DNA of 64,000 bases from Bacteroidota bacterium (lineage in GTDB: Bacteria > Bacteroidota > Bacteroidia > Bacteroidales > WCHB1-69): NCBI GenBank assembly GCA_023392945.1, contig JAEWNB010000069.1:10898-74897 (forward strand). Direction: 5' to 3'. This document shows positions 1 to 8,962 of this stretch, piece after piece; the stretch's first letter is position 1; each line of letters opens with the position of its first letter. A model generated the notes under the pieces. The model saw only the letters and a list, made by a program, of their open reading frames with translations, made no database searches and was not told the DNA's origin. The translations under genes and the position numbers were made by a program.

Positions 1-1563
1 GTTGGAGCCTATTTTCAGGATTCAGAAAAAAAATATTTCCCCAGTGATGAATTTTACAATGTGCTTGCCACTAAAACCGATCTTCCCATTTTCGGTCTGC
101 TCAGTGATCTTTTTAACGATAAAGTAGTAGGCGGAAAAATGAATAGCGGTGAGATTCATGGGGATTTATTGGGAAAAGAAGCAGTCCGTATTTTAAATGA
201 TTCACTCTCTTTTCCCAATTTAAAACAGAAAAATGAAGACCTGACTACGTGGATATTTAGTTATCCTGCTCTAAAAAAACACAATTTATTGAATGTAAAG
301 CTTCCTAAAAATTCTACAATTTTGTATAAACCGCAGACATTTTTTGAAAGAAACAGCATTTATTTTAAATTTCTTTTTCTCTTTACAGCTTTGCTAATAA
401 TAGTATCGGTTACCATAATGATAATAAATATTTTCCTGCACCGAAGTGTTATTATCAAAACAAAAGAATTACAAAATTTGATCGTAAAATTTGAATTTTT
501 TATTTCTGAAATGCCAATCGGCTATATTGAACTAAATAAAAATTTTGAGATATTAAAATGGAATAAATCTGCTGTAAATATTTTCGGCTATAACGAAGAA
601 GAAGTTTTTGGGAAAAATCTGCTCGATTTTATGATCAATAAGGAGAAGCTTGAACATGCAAAAAAAGTATTTCACAACGTTCACTTCAATAATTCTATTT
701 CACAATCAACCCAAATTAAATCAAAAAACGGAAAAAGTATTGATTGTGTCTGGTATATTACAAAATATACTGTTGTAAATGAATTATCCTGTTACTTCTG
801 CATGGTTGTAGATGTTTCTGAGAATTTAAGATTGAGAAAAAATTTGGAAAATATGCTTAAAAGGAGCAAGGATTTGATGCAAAATAATGACATGTTCATT
901 GCTTCTACAATTCACGACTTAAAGAATCTACTTACCCCGATTCTTAGCTACTCCGAATTAATGATGTTAGAGAATCTCCCAATAGAAAAAATGAAATACA
1001 TATCTGAACAGCTTAATAAAAGTGCCACTAACTTAATTCAGATTTTTAATGACACACTTAATAATAGCAAAGTTTTAGGTACTTTTAAAAAGTTTGAACC
1101 AAAAGAATTTTCTATCTATAATTTAATTCAGAATATCCTATTAGTAACAAAAAATAATTTTGAACAAAAAAATATTTCTATTGAAAATCTTATTGAACCT
1201 GAACAAAAAGTATTTGCTGATGCTGAAATGATTAATTCAGTAATTATGAATCTTTTGCATAATGCCGGGAAATTCACCCCTGAAAACGGAAAAATTACAT
1301 TCTTCGGTAAAAAATTTCAGGATAACTACTATGAAATTAGTATTAAAGATACCGGAGTAGGTATTAATCCTGAAAAAATTAAAGACTTGTTTACCAATAA
1401 TAAATACTTTACTACTAAAGGGACTGCAAGCGAAACAGGCACAGGACTTGGGCTTATACTTTGCAATGATCTGATTATGAAAAATAACGGCACCATAAGG
1501 GCTGAGAATAATAGTGACGGACCCGGAGCCACATTTTCAATTACATTGCCAATCAAAAATTAA
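1..1563 (+). CDS. Hybrid-input sensor histidine kinase, 5' end outside window
   Basis: The frame is open from base 1, so the start lies upstream of the window; 520 codons are visible. The visible N-terminus looks like the tail of an ABC_sub_bind-type periplasmic binding domain (GGKMNSGEIHGDLLGKEAVR, then NSTILYKPQTFFE). One membrane helix follows (about visible residues 124-146), then a PAS domain (about 160-275) and a kinase core. The H-box is HDLKNLLTP, with the phosphoacceptor His codon at base 913. The N-box is NLLHNAGKFT, and G1 DTGVGI and G2 GTGLGL complete the HATPase. There is no receiver domain. By family knowledge such proteins sense a periplasmic ligand and phosphorylate a separate regulator; ligand and partner cannot be read here. 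It converges on the next gene with only 3 bases between stops. Confidence 0.88.
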   Translation, partial: VGAYFQDSEKKYFPSDEFYNVLATKTDLPIFGLLSDLFNDKVVGGKMNSGEIHGDLLGKEAVRILNDSLSFPNLKQKNEDLTTWIFSYPALKKHNLLNVKLPKNSTILYKPQTFFERNSIYFKFLFLFTALLIIVSVTIMIINIFLHRSVIIKTKELQNLIVKFEFFISEMPIGYIELNKNFEILKWNKSAVNIFGYNEEEVFGKNLLDFMINKEKLEHAKKVFHNVHFNNSISQSTQIKSKNGKSIDCVWYITKYTVVNELSCYFCMVVDVSENLRLRKNLENMLKRSKDLMQNNDMFIASTIHDLKNLLTPILSYSELMMLENLPIEKMKYISEQLNKSATNLIQIFNDTLNNSKVLGTFKKFEPKEFSIYNLIQNILLVTKNNFEQKNISIENLIEPEQKVFADAEMINSVIMNLLHNAGKFTPENGKITFFGKKFQDNYYEISIKDTGVGINPEKIKDLFTNNKYFTTKGTASETGTGLGLILCNDLIMKNNGTIRAENNSDGPGATFSITLPIKN

Positions 1564-1566
1564 TAA

Positions 1567-4173
1567 TTAATTCTTTTTATTTGTCAACAAAGTAATTGTT
1601 CCATGCAAGGGAATCGTAAGAACTCCCGATAGTGTCTGAACAAAAACATCACAAACATAGAAATAGGCTCCGTCAGGTAATAATTGTTTTGAAATATAGT
1701 CGGTGCCATCCCAATTTATATCCGGATTATTAGTCTTAAAAACAATTCTCCCCCATCTATTATGTACTTGAAAATCAATTTTTTGAACATTTTTATAGGG
1801 AAAAGGAGTAAATAAATCGTTTATCCCATCCTGATTTGGCGTAAAGACATTCGGCAAAGAATAAGTCATACATTCATCGTAATCAAAACAAGTAACTGAA
1901 CTCATTGACGAATAATTACCATTTGAATCAACTAAAACCAAGGCAAAACAACCCGTTATAAAATTAATATTATCAATAGTTATGCTGCAAGGCTCAATAT
2001 AACAAGAATTGTTTTCAATCATAAATGAATCAATAGCAGTAAAAGGAGCATTATTAGTAGGCTTATAATAGAGATAATATTGATATACATCAAGATAGGA
2101 AGAATCTGTAATAAAATACCAAGTCAGTGTAACTGTTTCGCAATCAGTTATTGCTGTAACGGACGGAATTTCAGGAGGAACATTGTCAATAGGATAGGCA
2201 CATATTTCCTGAGAACGATTATATAAAGGAAATATTGAATCCGGTACAAAATAACCGCCTATTGATCGGATATAATAACAATATTCAACCCCATTTATTA
2301 ATTCATCATCAATATAATACTGATTAGCAGTTATATCTAAAGAGTCATATTGAGCTGTCATATCATTATAACGATAAATCACATAAGCAATATTTGTCCA
2401 TGGCACCTGCTCATTCCAGGAAAGTTTCAGCCTTCTGTCTGATGGTAAAAGATTCAAAAAAACTGAATTTGCCACATCTGATGTTTCAATAATGACTAAA
2501 GAGTCAGCCCTGTAGCCCCAGATTTCGACCTTATAAAAATAAGTCAACATTTTAGTATTCAGATTTGTATCTGTTAAAAGGGTATCGGAAATCGAATAGG
2601 TTGTTTCAATCTGTTGAAAATTATTATCTTGGGAAGTTCTCCTAAAAATATGGTATTCATAATCGGGTCCTGGAAATTGGACGGTGTCAATAGCTATCGG
2701 TCTTCTCCATTTAACATTAATAATTCCATATTCAACACTTGTTTCAACAACATCTACATTCGTAATAACCGGAGCATCATCCAAAAGATAGGTACAGACT
2801 TCATCCGAGACATAACTTTCTGCATTATCTGAAAAGAAGGCAACAATGCGATAACAATATTCATTAGCATGAAATGAGGGCATCACAGAACCATCATCGA
2901 CAAAAGTAGTATCAAGATAATTGCTTGTATAACCAATCAATTGATATCCTTCTTCATCGGGCATTCCCGTTTCACAATAATCGGGAATAAAGGGATTAGT
3001 TGACCGACGTTTATAAATCTTATATCCCACAACATTTGAACAGGTATGTGGAGACCATGAAAGAAAAATATTATTGGCAATCGCGATAGCTGCAAGATTT
3101 TCTGGTTTGGGTGCAATTACTGTTATATTAACCGTCTTGTAACTTGACAAATTCACTTGCGGTCCATTATCAATTGCCTTAAATAAAACATTGTAGGGGT
3201 TTAATCTGACATGGTTACAATTGGTAATCCATACAAACTGTGAACTAATTGGAGGAGCACCCGAAACTTCCGGAAATAAAGCAGGAGAATTTAATATTTC
3301 AAAAGGGGCTCCTGTTGCAGAAAGCGAAACCAAAGAAGAGTTAATATCTGATGCTGAAACAGTAAAAGTCAAACTTGTACCTGCTAAAATACAAGTATCT
3401 TCTATGGTTGTGATAACAGGTGGGATATTATCACAGGCAACAATGGCGATTTGCATATCTCTGACCATGCTTCCAATCATAACACCATTTCTGTATTCTT
3501 TTATCAAAATAGCAATATTATATTCTCCGACTATAATCGGAGCATCCCAAACCAGATCACCTGTATAAGGATCAATAGAAATAGAGTTAGAAGCAGCCGG
3601 AAGTGAATAACCGGGAATATTCTCTCCATTATACCCCCGACAGGTAATCAAACTATAAGCCAGACTATCTCCGTCAGGATCATAGGCTCCCGGATTATGA
3701 TAGTATGTGATGTTTAAACAGCCATCATCAATTGGCGGATTTAAGAGGACAGGGGAAGAATTGCTTCCTAAAAAAGGGTTGATAATTAAATTTGTTTCAA
3801 TAAAAAAAGGAATATTCACAGAATTAGGAATATTTACAATGCCGGCATTTCTGTTCGGATCTTCAAAAGTTATGGAATAGCTGCCGGCCGCAGGAAAAGT
3901 ATGCTGAGTTACATATATATTGATGGAAATGTCATTCCCCATATCAGTCTTTGAAGTTCTGTTAACAGTGGAACTACTTCCATCACCCCAGTAAATATCA
4001 ATTTGAGGACGATCTGCCAAACTTGGAGTAAAGGTATAGGTGGTAATAGTAAATTCATAAGTAAGTCCACTCAGATATCTATATGAGATTTCTCCCGCCC
4101 TTTGATGAGTTGCTAAAGCAAAAGTAGTGCTTGATAAAAAAAGTAGAAATAAAAAACACTTCCTCAAGAACAT
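1567..4173 (-). CDS. Large secreted protein with type B T9SS (gliding-motility-type) C-terminal domain
   Basis: 868 residues. A signal peptide (MFLRKCFLFLLFLSSTTFALA) opens the protein. The middle holds repeated beta-sandwich segments; the region from about residue 355 onward has fibronectin-III-like patterns (LSWSPHTC, VKWRRPI, LSWNEQVPW, LTWYF). The last ~95 residues are a classic CHU_C/type B sorting domain: NVFTPNQDGINDLF, NRWGRIVFKT, WDGTDY and DGAYFYVCDV. By family knowledge this domain directs export through the type IX secretion system and release or attachment at the cell surface. The function of the passenger is unknown; the FN3-like repeats suggest adhesion or a structural role (inference). 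The -7 box lies at 4196-4203. Confidence 0.88.
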   Translation of the reverse strand: MFLRKCFLFLLFLSSTTFALATHQRAGEISYRYLSGLTYEFTITTYTFTPSLADRPQIDIYWGDGSSSTVNRTSKTDMGNDISINIYVTQHTFPAAGSYSITFEDPNRNAGIVNIPNSVNIPFFIETNLIINPFLGSNSSPVLLNPPIDDGCLNITYYHNPGAYDPDGDSLAYSLITCRGYNGENIPGYSLPAASNSISIDPYTGDLVWDAPIIVGEYNIAILIKEYRNGVMIGSMVRDMQIAIVACDNIPPVITTIEDTCILAGTSLTFTVSASDINSSLVSLSATGAPFEILNSPALFPEVSGAPPISSQFVWITNCNHVRLNPYNVLFKAIDNGPQVNLSSYKTVNITVIAPKPENLAAIAIANNIFLSWSPHTCSNVVGYKIYKRRSTNPFIPDYCETGMPDEEGYQLIGYTSNYLDTTFVDDGSVMPSFHANEYCYRIVAFFSDNAESYVSDEVCTYLLDDAPVITNVDVVETSVEYGIINVKWRRPIAIDTVQFPGPDYEYHIFRRTSQDNNFQQIETTYSISDTLLTDTNLNTKMLTYFYKVEIWGYRADSLVIIETSDVANSVFLNLLPSDRRLKLSWNEQVPWTNIAYVIYRYNDMTAQYDSLDITANQYYIDDELINGVEYCYYIRSIGGYFVPDSIFPLYNRSQEICAYPIDNVPPEIPSVTAITDCETVTLTWYFITDSSYLDVYQYYLYYKPTNNAPFTAIDSFMIENNSCYIEPCSITIDNINFITGCFALVLVDSNGNYSSMSSVTCFDYDECMTYSLPNVFTPNQDGINDLFTPFPYKNVQKIDFQVHNRWGRIVFKTNNPDINWDGTDYISKQLLPDGAYFYVCDVFVQTLSGVLTIPLHGTITLLTNKKN

Positions 4174-4195
4174 TTTCAGCTATAAATTATGGCAG

Positions 4196-4203
4196 CAAAG
4201 ATA
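4196..4203 (-). promoter_or_regulatory. Bacteroidota -7 box (TATCTTTG on minus) for the type B T9SS protein
   Basis: The plus strand reads CAAAGATA, 22 bases upstream of the start codon, matching TAnnTTTG on the minus strand. No -33 TTG sits at the usual 17-23 base spacing. Confidence 0.5.
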
Positions 4204-4283
4204 CAATAAAATGTGAAAAATCGGGGATGACAACAACTACAAGAATCCCTTTATAAAATAGAGTTAATTAAGAAAAAAAGTAT

Positions 4284-5054
4284 TTATTTTTTAGTTTTTA
4301 TCCTTATAAAGACATGCTTAATGTTTGCCCTATCGGTTATCCTCTCATCAATTTCAAAATATTGTTTAAGAGATTTGATTAAAGGCGTTAACTTATCGTA
4401 ACCATAATTTCTGGAATCAAAATCAGGTCTTTTTTTCATCAAAAGATTGCCAACATCTCCTAAAAAAGCCCATCCGTCCTCGTCTGCAATATCATTCACG
4501 GTTACCGAAATTAGAGAAACTGTTTTCGAATCGACCTTGTGTATTACAGCAGAGGGTACAACCGATTGGGCAGAAGAAGAAATCGCCATTTCTGAAGGTT
4601 CCTTGGGTTTGGTATTTGTAAGAATTTCAAGGTAAATAAATTTATCACAAGCCACAATAAAAGGGCTGGGAGTTTTTTTCTCCCCAAAACCAATGACTTT
4701 CATGCCGGATTCTCTTAATCTGATTGCCAACCTTGTAAAATCACTATCACTTGAAACGATGCAAAAACCATCAACTTTCCCGGTGTAGAGAATGTCCATG
4801 GCATCAATAATCATCGCCGAATCGGTAGAATTCTTTCCTGAAGTATAACCGTATTGCTGAACAGGAGTAATTGCATTTTCTAGTAAGACACTCTTCCAAC
4901 CTGCTAAATTGGGCTTTGTCCAATCTCCGTATATCCTTTTAAAAGTAGGCACTCCATACTTCGCAATTTCTTCCATGATCCCTTTTACATTTTCGGAAGG
5001 CACATTATCGGCATCTATAATCACAGCAAGTTTTAAATCTCGGTTAGTTTCCAT
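4284..5054 (-). CDS. NYN-domain nuclease-like protein with C-terminal OST-HTH/LOTUS domain
   Basis: 256 residues, no signal peptide, so cytosolic. The N-terminal ~150 residues match the NYN/LabA-type PIN-like fold: VIIDADNVP near residue 11, then DSAMIIDAMDIL and IVSSDSDFTRLAIRLRESG supply the conserved acidic residues that bind metal in the family. The C-terminal ~70 residues (DEDGWAFLGDVGNLLMKKRP, then YGYDKLTPLIKSL) match the OST-HTH/LOTUS RNA-binding module. Family knowledge suggests RNA cleavage or binding; the substrate is not known. It is divergent from mntP, with 122 bases between starts that hold both promoters. Confidence 0.85.
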   Translation of the reverse strand: METNRDLKLAVIIDADNVPSENVKGIMEEIAKYGVPTFKRIYGDWTKPNLAGWKSVLLENAITPVQQYGYTSGKNSTDSAMIIDAMDILYTGKVDGFCIVSSDSDFTRLAIRLRESGMKVIGFGEKKTPSPFIVACDKFIYLEILTNTKPKEPSEMAISSSAQSVVPSAVIHKVDSKTVSLISVTVNDIADEDGWAFLGDVGNLLMKKRPDFDSRNYGYDKLTPLIKSLKQYFEIDERITDRANIKHVFIRIKTKK

Positions 5055-5077
5055 GTTTATTTTATTTAAAAGTAATG

Positions 5078-5085
5078 CAAAGATA
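5078..5085 (-). promoter_or_regulatory. -7 box (TATCTTTG on minus) for the NYN/LOTUS gene
   Basis: The plus strand reads CAAAGATA, 23 bases upstream of the NYN gene start. It fits TAnnTTTG; the nearest -33-like CAA is 25 bases away, slightly long. Confidence 0.5.
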
Positions 5086-5142
5086 ACTTTATTTGCTGAT
5101 AATCAGACATCAATAAACAAAACCGAATTTTCACATTTTTTG

Positions 5143-5150
5143 TACTTTTG
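5143..5150 (+). promoter_or_regulatory. -7 box (TACTTTTG) for mntP
   Basis: TACTTTTG matches TAnnTTTG and ends 26 bases before the mntP ATG. The leader left after it is too short for a yybP-ykoY manganese riboswitch, and none is seen. Confidence 0.5.
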
Positions 5151-5176
5151 TCATTTTTAAAAGTAATATATTTTTC

Positions 5177-5743
5177 ATGAATTTTATAGAACTAATTTTA
5201 ATATCAATCGGATTGGCAATGGATTGCTTTGCTGTTAGTTTTTCTGCCGGTGCTGCCCAAAAAGAACTTACGTTTAAAAACACACTTCTGCTGGCTTTCT
5301 TCTTTGGCTTATTTCAGGGACTAATGCCTCTTATTGGGTGGTATGGGGGAGAAACCCTCACAGAAAACATGAGTCATTTCGACCATTGGATTGCATTTTT
5401 CATTTTATTAATCATTGGCGGCAAAATGCTTTTTGAAGGAATTTTACCAAATAAAAAGCAAAAAGCTATTAATATAATGAAGCCGACAACTCTCCTGTTT
5501 TTATCTGTTGCTACCAGTATTGATGCTTTAGCTGTTGGGTTTAGTTTTTCAATGCTTAAAGTTGTAAATATATGGTTTTCCATTTCATTAATAGCTCTTT
5601 TTTCTTTTCTGTTTTCTATTTTAGGGGTTTACGGAGGAAAGAAATTGTGTCAAATAATCAAAGCTTCCTATGCAGAAATTGCAGGTGGAATTATTCTTAT
5701 TGCTATTGGGATAAAAATTTTAACCAGCCATTTAATTGCCTGA
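5177..5743 (+). CDS. mntP: Manganese exporter MntP
   Basis: 188 residues, the usual length of MntP/YebN. It is six-helix and hydrophobic throughout. Two internally homologous halves carry the conserved Asp motifs: GLAMDCFAVSFSAG with Asp16, and ATSIDALAVGFSFS with Asp116. By family knowledge it pumps Mn(II) out across the inner membrane. It stands alone, divergent from the NYN gene. A cobalamin riboswitch begins about 100 bases downstream but belongs to the next genes. Confidence 0.92.
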   Translation: MNFIELILISIGLAMDCFAVSFSAGAAQKELTFKNTLLLAFFFGLFQGLMPLIGWYGGETLTENMSHFDHWIAFFILLIIGGKMLFEGILPNKKQKAINIMKPTTLLFLSVATSIDALAVGFSFSMLKVVNIWFSISLIALFSFLFSILGVYGGKKLCQIIKASYAEIAGGIILIAIGIKILTSHLIA

Positions 5744-5833
5744 AAAACATTTGTTTATCTCATAGATTTATAAATTAATCCAGACAATTTTTCATAATTT
5801 TATCTTTCATTATTATTGTATATAAAAAATTTA

Positions 5834-5841
5834 TATTTTTG
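5834..5841 (+). promoter_or_regulatory. -7 box (TATTTTTG) driving the cobalamin riboswitch transcript
   Basis: TATTTTTG is a perfect TAnnTTTG match placed 6 bases before the P1 stem of the riboswitch. A TTG at 5816-5818 could be the -33 element, but its 15-base spacing is short. Confidence 0.55.
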
Positions 5842-5846
5842 CCCCT

Positions 5847-6023
5847 GATTACTTGGTGATGAATTCTCTTTGAGGATTCATAAAAGGGAACCGGGTGAAA
5901 ATCCCGGACAGTACCCGCTGCTGTAAGTTTCAATACGTTCTTTAGGCTTCCAATTGTCACTGTTGAATCAATCGATGGGAAGACGCTTAAAGAGAAACAA
6001 GTCAGAAAACCTGCCACTTAATC
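5847..6023 (+). ncRNA. Cobalamin (AdoCbl-type) riboswitch
   Basis: All core landmarks are present. A closing stem pairs GATTA (5847-5851) with TAATC (6019-6023). The hairpin CCGGGTGAAAATCCCGG lies at 5891-5907, followed by ACAGTACCCGCTGCTGTAAG. The B12 box region GTCAGAAAACCTGCC is at 6001-6015. The spacing fits the class. It precedes, with a 124-base platform region, a BtuG-like lipoprotein and a surface protein gene, so B12 is expected to repress both. The platform has an imperfect hairpin built from AAGCTTTC and AGAGCTT (about 6032-6052), but I see no clear intrinsic terminator, so control may be translational (inference). Confidence 0.95.
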
Positions 6024-6147
6024 TTGTAAAAAAGCTTTCGGGAGAAGAGCTTGATACAGTTCGTAATAATTCCTGCCGTCTAATTATTCCGTTCTAATCA
6101 GATTTTTTTCCGAAACCGGAAAATGAAATGATAAAACGCGCATAATA

Positions 6148-7239
6148 ATGGAAAAAATCAAACTTATTGTTTTATTAATAATCATATCTGTGATTTACGG
6201 ATGCACTCCCGAAAATCCCAAACCGGATCCGATTCCTGTTTCCAATACCGATGCTATAGGTGCTTATGTTTTGTGTGAAGGTATTTTTAATATGAATAAC
6301 AGTACTCTCGTTTATTATGATTTTAAAAGTGGAATAGTTTCCGATGATTTATTCTTAGAAGTCAATAATCGTGGATTGGGGGACACCGGAAACGACTTAA
6401 AACAATATGGCTCAAAACTCTATTGCGTTGTAAATATTTCCTCCCAAATTGAAGTAATGGATGTGAATTCGGTACGATCAATTAAACAAATTTCCTTGGC
6501 AAATCGTCAACCCCGCTATATTGCTTTTTTTGAAGATAAAGCTTATGTATCCTGCTACGACGGATCAGTATTAAAGCTGGATACCACGACACTCGAAATT
6601 GAAGATATTGCCACTGCCGGTTGTAATCCCGAAGGTCTCTGTGTAGCAAACGGGAAATTATATGTGGCTAATTCGGGTGGACTTAATTATCCCAATTATG
6701 GAAATACTGTCTCTGTTTTTGATTTAACCACTTTTACCAAAATAAAAGATATTACTGTCGGAGTCAACCCATATTCAATCAAATCTGATTTTCAAGGAGA
6801 TGTTTATCTGGTTTCAAGAGGTAATTACGGAAATATCCCATACTCTTTCCAACGAATTGATTCACAAATTGATGAGGTAGTTCAAAATTTTGATATAGAA
6901 GTGCTGAACTTCACCATTTCAGGCAATTATGCCTATTTATACAATTATGATTATTCCTCTCAGACTTCCTGGTTTAAGGTGATGGATATTATTACAGAAG
7001 CAACCGTAAAGGATAATCTTATCTCTGACGGTACCGATATAGATATTCCATACGGAATTGCAGTGAATCCGGTAAATGGTGATATATATATTGCTGATGC
7101 CAACGATTTTATAAGCAATGGGGATGTCTTTTGTTTTGACAAAAATGGCAATAAGAAATTCTCTTTTGAAGTGGGATTGAATCCAAATTCCCTAGTCATA
7201 AGACTAAAAAATCAAGCCAAACTACTATCTTTTAATTAA
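6148..7239 (+). CDS. BtuG-like YncE-family beta-propeller lipoprotein under B12 control
   Basis: 363 residues. A lipoprotein signal with lipobox ISVIYGC puts the acylated Cys at residue 19, so it is anchored in an outer or inner membrane leaflet. The rest repeats propeller-blade motifs: GNDLKQYGSKLYCVVN, NRQPRYIAFFEDKAYVSCY, CNPEGLCVANGKLYVANS, VGVNPYSIKSD and GIAVNPVNGDIYIADA. This matches YncE/DUF5074-type seven-bladed propellers, which include the Bacteroides surface B12-binding protein BtuG (family knowledge). Its position behind a cobalamin riboswitch supports corrinoid capture at the cell surface. No BtuB receptor lies in the window. It is followed after 16 bases by a T9SS surface protein and is probably cotranscribed with it. 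Confidence 0.82.
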   Translation: MEKIKLIVLLIIISVIYGCTPENPKPDPIPVSNTDAIGAYVLCEGIFNMNNSTLVYYDFKSGIVSDDLFLEVNNRGLGDTGNDLKQYGSKLYCVVNISSQIEVMDVNSVRSIKQISLANRQPRYIAFFEDKAYVSCYDGSVLKLDTTTLEIEDIATAGCNPEGLCVANGKLYVANSGGLNYPNYGNTVSVFDLTTFTKIKDITVGVNPYSIKSDFQGDVYLVSRGNYGNIPYSFQRIDSQIDEVVQNFDIEVLNFTISGNYAYLYNYDYSSQTSWFKVMDIITEATVKDNLISDGTDIDIPYGIAVNPVNGDIYIADANDFISNGDVFCFDKNGNKKFSFEVGLNPNSLVIRLKNQAKLLSFN

Positions 7240-7255
7240 TTATATTATTATCAAA

Positions 7256-8956
7256 ATGAAAAAAAATATTTTAAAAAGAACATTCCTATTAGTAAATATT
7301 ATATTTTTATTTCAATTACTTGTTTTTTCTCAATATGACGGAGCAGTTGGAACAATCGGATGTCTGGCCATCGATAAAGACGACAGTCGTATTACTTCAT
7401 GGGCAACAGGTTGCCAAGTGGTTCGGGGATATCAGGATATTGCCATTCCGAATCATGGATTTGTTATTTTTGGCACGGTTCAAAATGTTCTGAACATGGC
7501 AAGTGAAGATGCAACTGATGCTATTAGTCTGGGAGATGGCGGTTGCGCAGTTCTAACTTTTGACCGACCCATTGTAAACGGTTCAGGATATGATTTTGCT
7601 GTATTTGAAAATTCATTTAGTGACTTTTTCATAGAACTTGCTTTTGTAGAAGTGAGCTCAGATGGGGAACGCTATGTTCGTTTTCCGGCTGTATCCCTTA
7701 CTAATTCAGACACCCAGATTGGAACTTTTGCAACTTTGGATCCCACCAAACTTCACAATCTTGCAGGGAAATATCGTATTGGATGGGGAACTCCTTTTGA
7801 TTTAGAGGAATTACAAGACAGTTCAGATATTGATTTAATGAACATTCGTTTCATTAGAATTATTGATGTGGTGGGGTCTATCGACTCAACTTATGCAACT
7901 CATGATGCATCGGGAAATATTATCAACGACCCCTACCCCACCGATTTTTTTTCCGGAGGATTTGATCTGACCGGAGTTGCAGTAATTCACGGCGGAACAC
8001 CATACGTTGTGAGTAACCTCAGCAACTTCCTGACAACCTCCAACACCACTTTATTACCTGATGTCAATTCAGGGATTCCCGATTCCACAGGCATGATTTA
8101 TTCATTTTTCTCAAGTGGAATTTTCAATTTCAATAATTCATACTCTACTTCCTACGGAGGTTTTTATAATGACGGATTCGTCATCAGCAATATGCAGAAT
8201 GACACTACCGAGAATTATGATCATAGTGCAATTACGGTTGGCGGAATGGAGGGGCCCGGAAGCTCTTATTTATCTGCATACTATGCCGGATACGGAATAA
8301 ATCGCTGTCTAATTGAGTTAAATGATACTATTGCCCGTAAAATAGAAGGAATGTATATAACCAATTCCACCACGACAGTAATGTCTATGCAAAATGGCGA
8401 CTTTCTCGCAAAGAAATTTGGAGGGGCAAATGGAACAGACCCCGACTGGTATAAAATAACCGCAATTGGATATAACGAGGAGTCCGAAACCAATAGAACT
8501 GAATTTTATTTGGCCGATTTCAGGTCTACAGCTTCTTCTGAAGATTATATTGTGACTGATTGGCGTTGGTTCAATCTTTTACCATTGGGTGAAATAACTA
8601 AAGTTGAATTTGTACTTTCAAGCAGCGATAATAGTGATTACGGAATGAATACTCCCGCATATTTTTGTTTGGATATGATTACTGTTCAGGGCTCCCATGA
8701 AGACACCACCTCAATTGAGGAAATTGCCCTCCCTGTCTCAAAAGCTTATCCAAATCCATGTTCTGATTTTGTCACCATCACCAATTGCAAAAACTCCTTA
8801 CTGCAACTATACAATTCTTTCGGACAAAAAATATATGAACAAACGGTGAATGAAGAGTTTATAAAAATCAATATGTCAAATTATCCCTCAGGACTATACA
8901 TTGTTAGAATTCAAAATGGGGAAAATAAAAGGGGAATCAAAATTATCAAAAACTAA
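7256..8956 (+). CDS. B12-locus surface protein: cell-surface domain, DUF4465-like domain, type A T9SS tail
   Basis: 566 residues with a signal peptide (about 1-25). Residues ~33-248 match the cell-surface protein domain often seen in corrinoid-uptake loci: ATGCQVVRGYQDI, ISLGDGGCAVLTFDRPIVNG, FAVFENSF, AFVEVSSDGERYVRF, LHNLAGKYRIGWGTPFDL and FSGGFDLTGVAVIHGG. Residues ~285-475 look like DUF4465 (FNNSYSTSYGGFYNDGFVIS, then GYNEESETNRTEFYLADF). The tail AYPNPCSDF through YPSGLYIVRIQNG is a type A sorting domain. It shares the riboswitch with the upstream propeller. Related Bacteroidetes proteins (the BtuH group) bind B12; that link is from memory and is an inference here. Confidence 0.78.
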   Translation: MKKNILKRTFLLVNIIFLFQLLVFSQYDGAVGTIGCLAIDKDDSRITSWATGCQVVRGYQDIAIPNHGFVIFGTVQNVLNMASEDATDAISLGDGGCAVLTFDRPIVNGSGYDFAVFENSFSDFFIELAFVEVSSDGERYVRFPAVSLTNSDTQIGTFATLDPTKLHNLAGKYRIGWGTPFDLEELQDSSDIDLMNIRFIRIIDVVGSIDSTYATHDASGNIINDPYPTDFFSGGFDLTGVAVIHGGTPYVVSNLSNFLTTSNTTLLPDVNSGIPDSTGMIYSFFSSGIFNFNNSYSTSYGGFYNDGFVISNMQNDTTENYDHSAITVGGMEGPGSSYLSAYYAGYGINRCLIELNDTIARKIEGMYITNSTTTVMSMQNGDFLAKKFGGANGTDPDWYKITAIGYNEESETNRTEFYLADFRSTASSEDYIVTDWRWFNLLPLGEITKVEFVLSSSDNSDYGMNTPAYFCLDMITVQGSHEDTTSIEEIALPVSKAYPNPCSDFVTITNCKNSLLQLYNSFGQKIYEQTVNEEFIKINMSNYPSGLYIVRIQNGENKRGIKIIKN

Positions 8957-8962
8957 GAGCTA

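Noticed and set aside
3221..3568. Plus-strand open frame of 115 codons
   Set aside because: It lies wholly inside the type B T9SS protein gene on the other strand and has no promoter or motif.
5775..6017. Minus-strand open frame of 80 codons
   Set aside because: It is antisense to the cobalamin riboswitch and has no signal of its own.
6107..6122. TTTCCG-AAAC-CGGAAA hairpin after the cobalamin riboswitch
   Set aside because: Considered as the riboswitch terminator, but the T run is before, not after, the hairpin on the coding strand.
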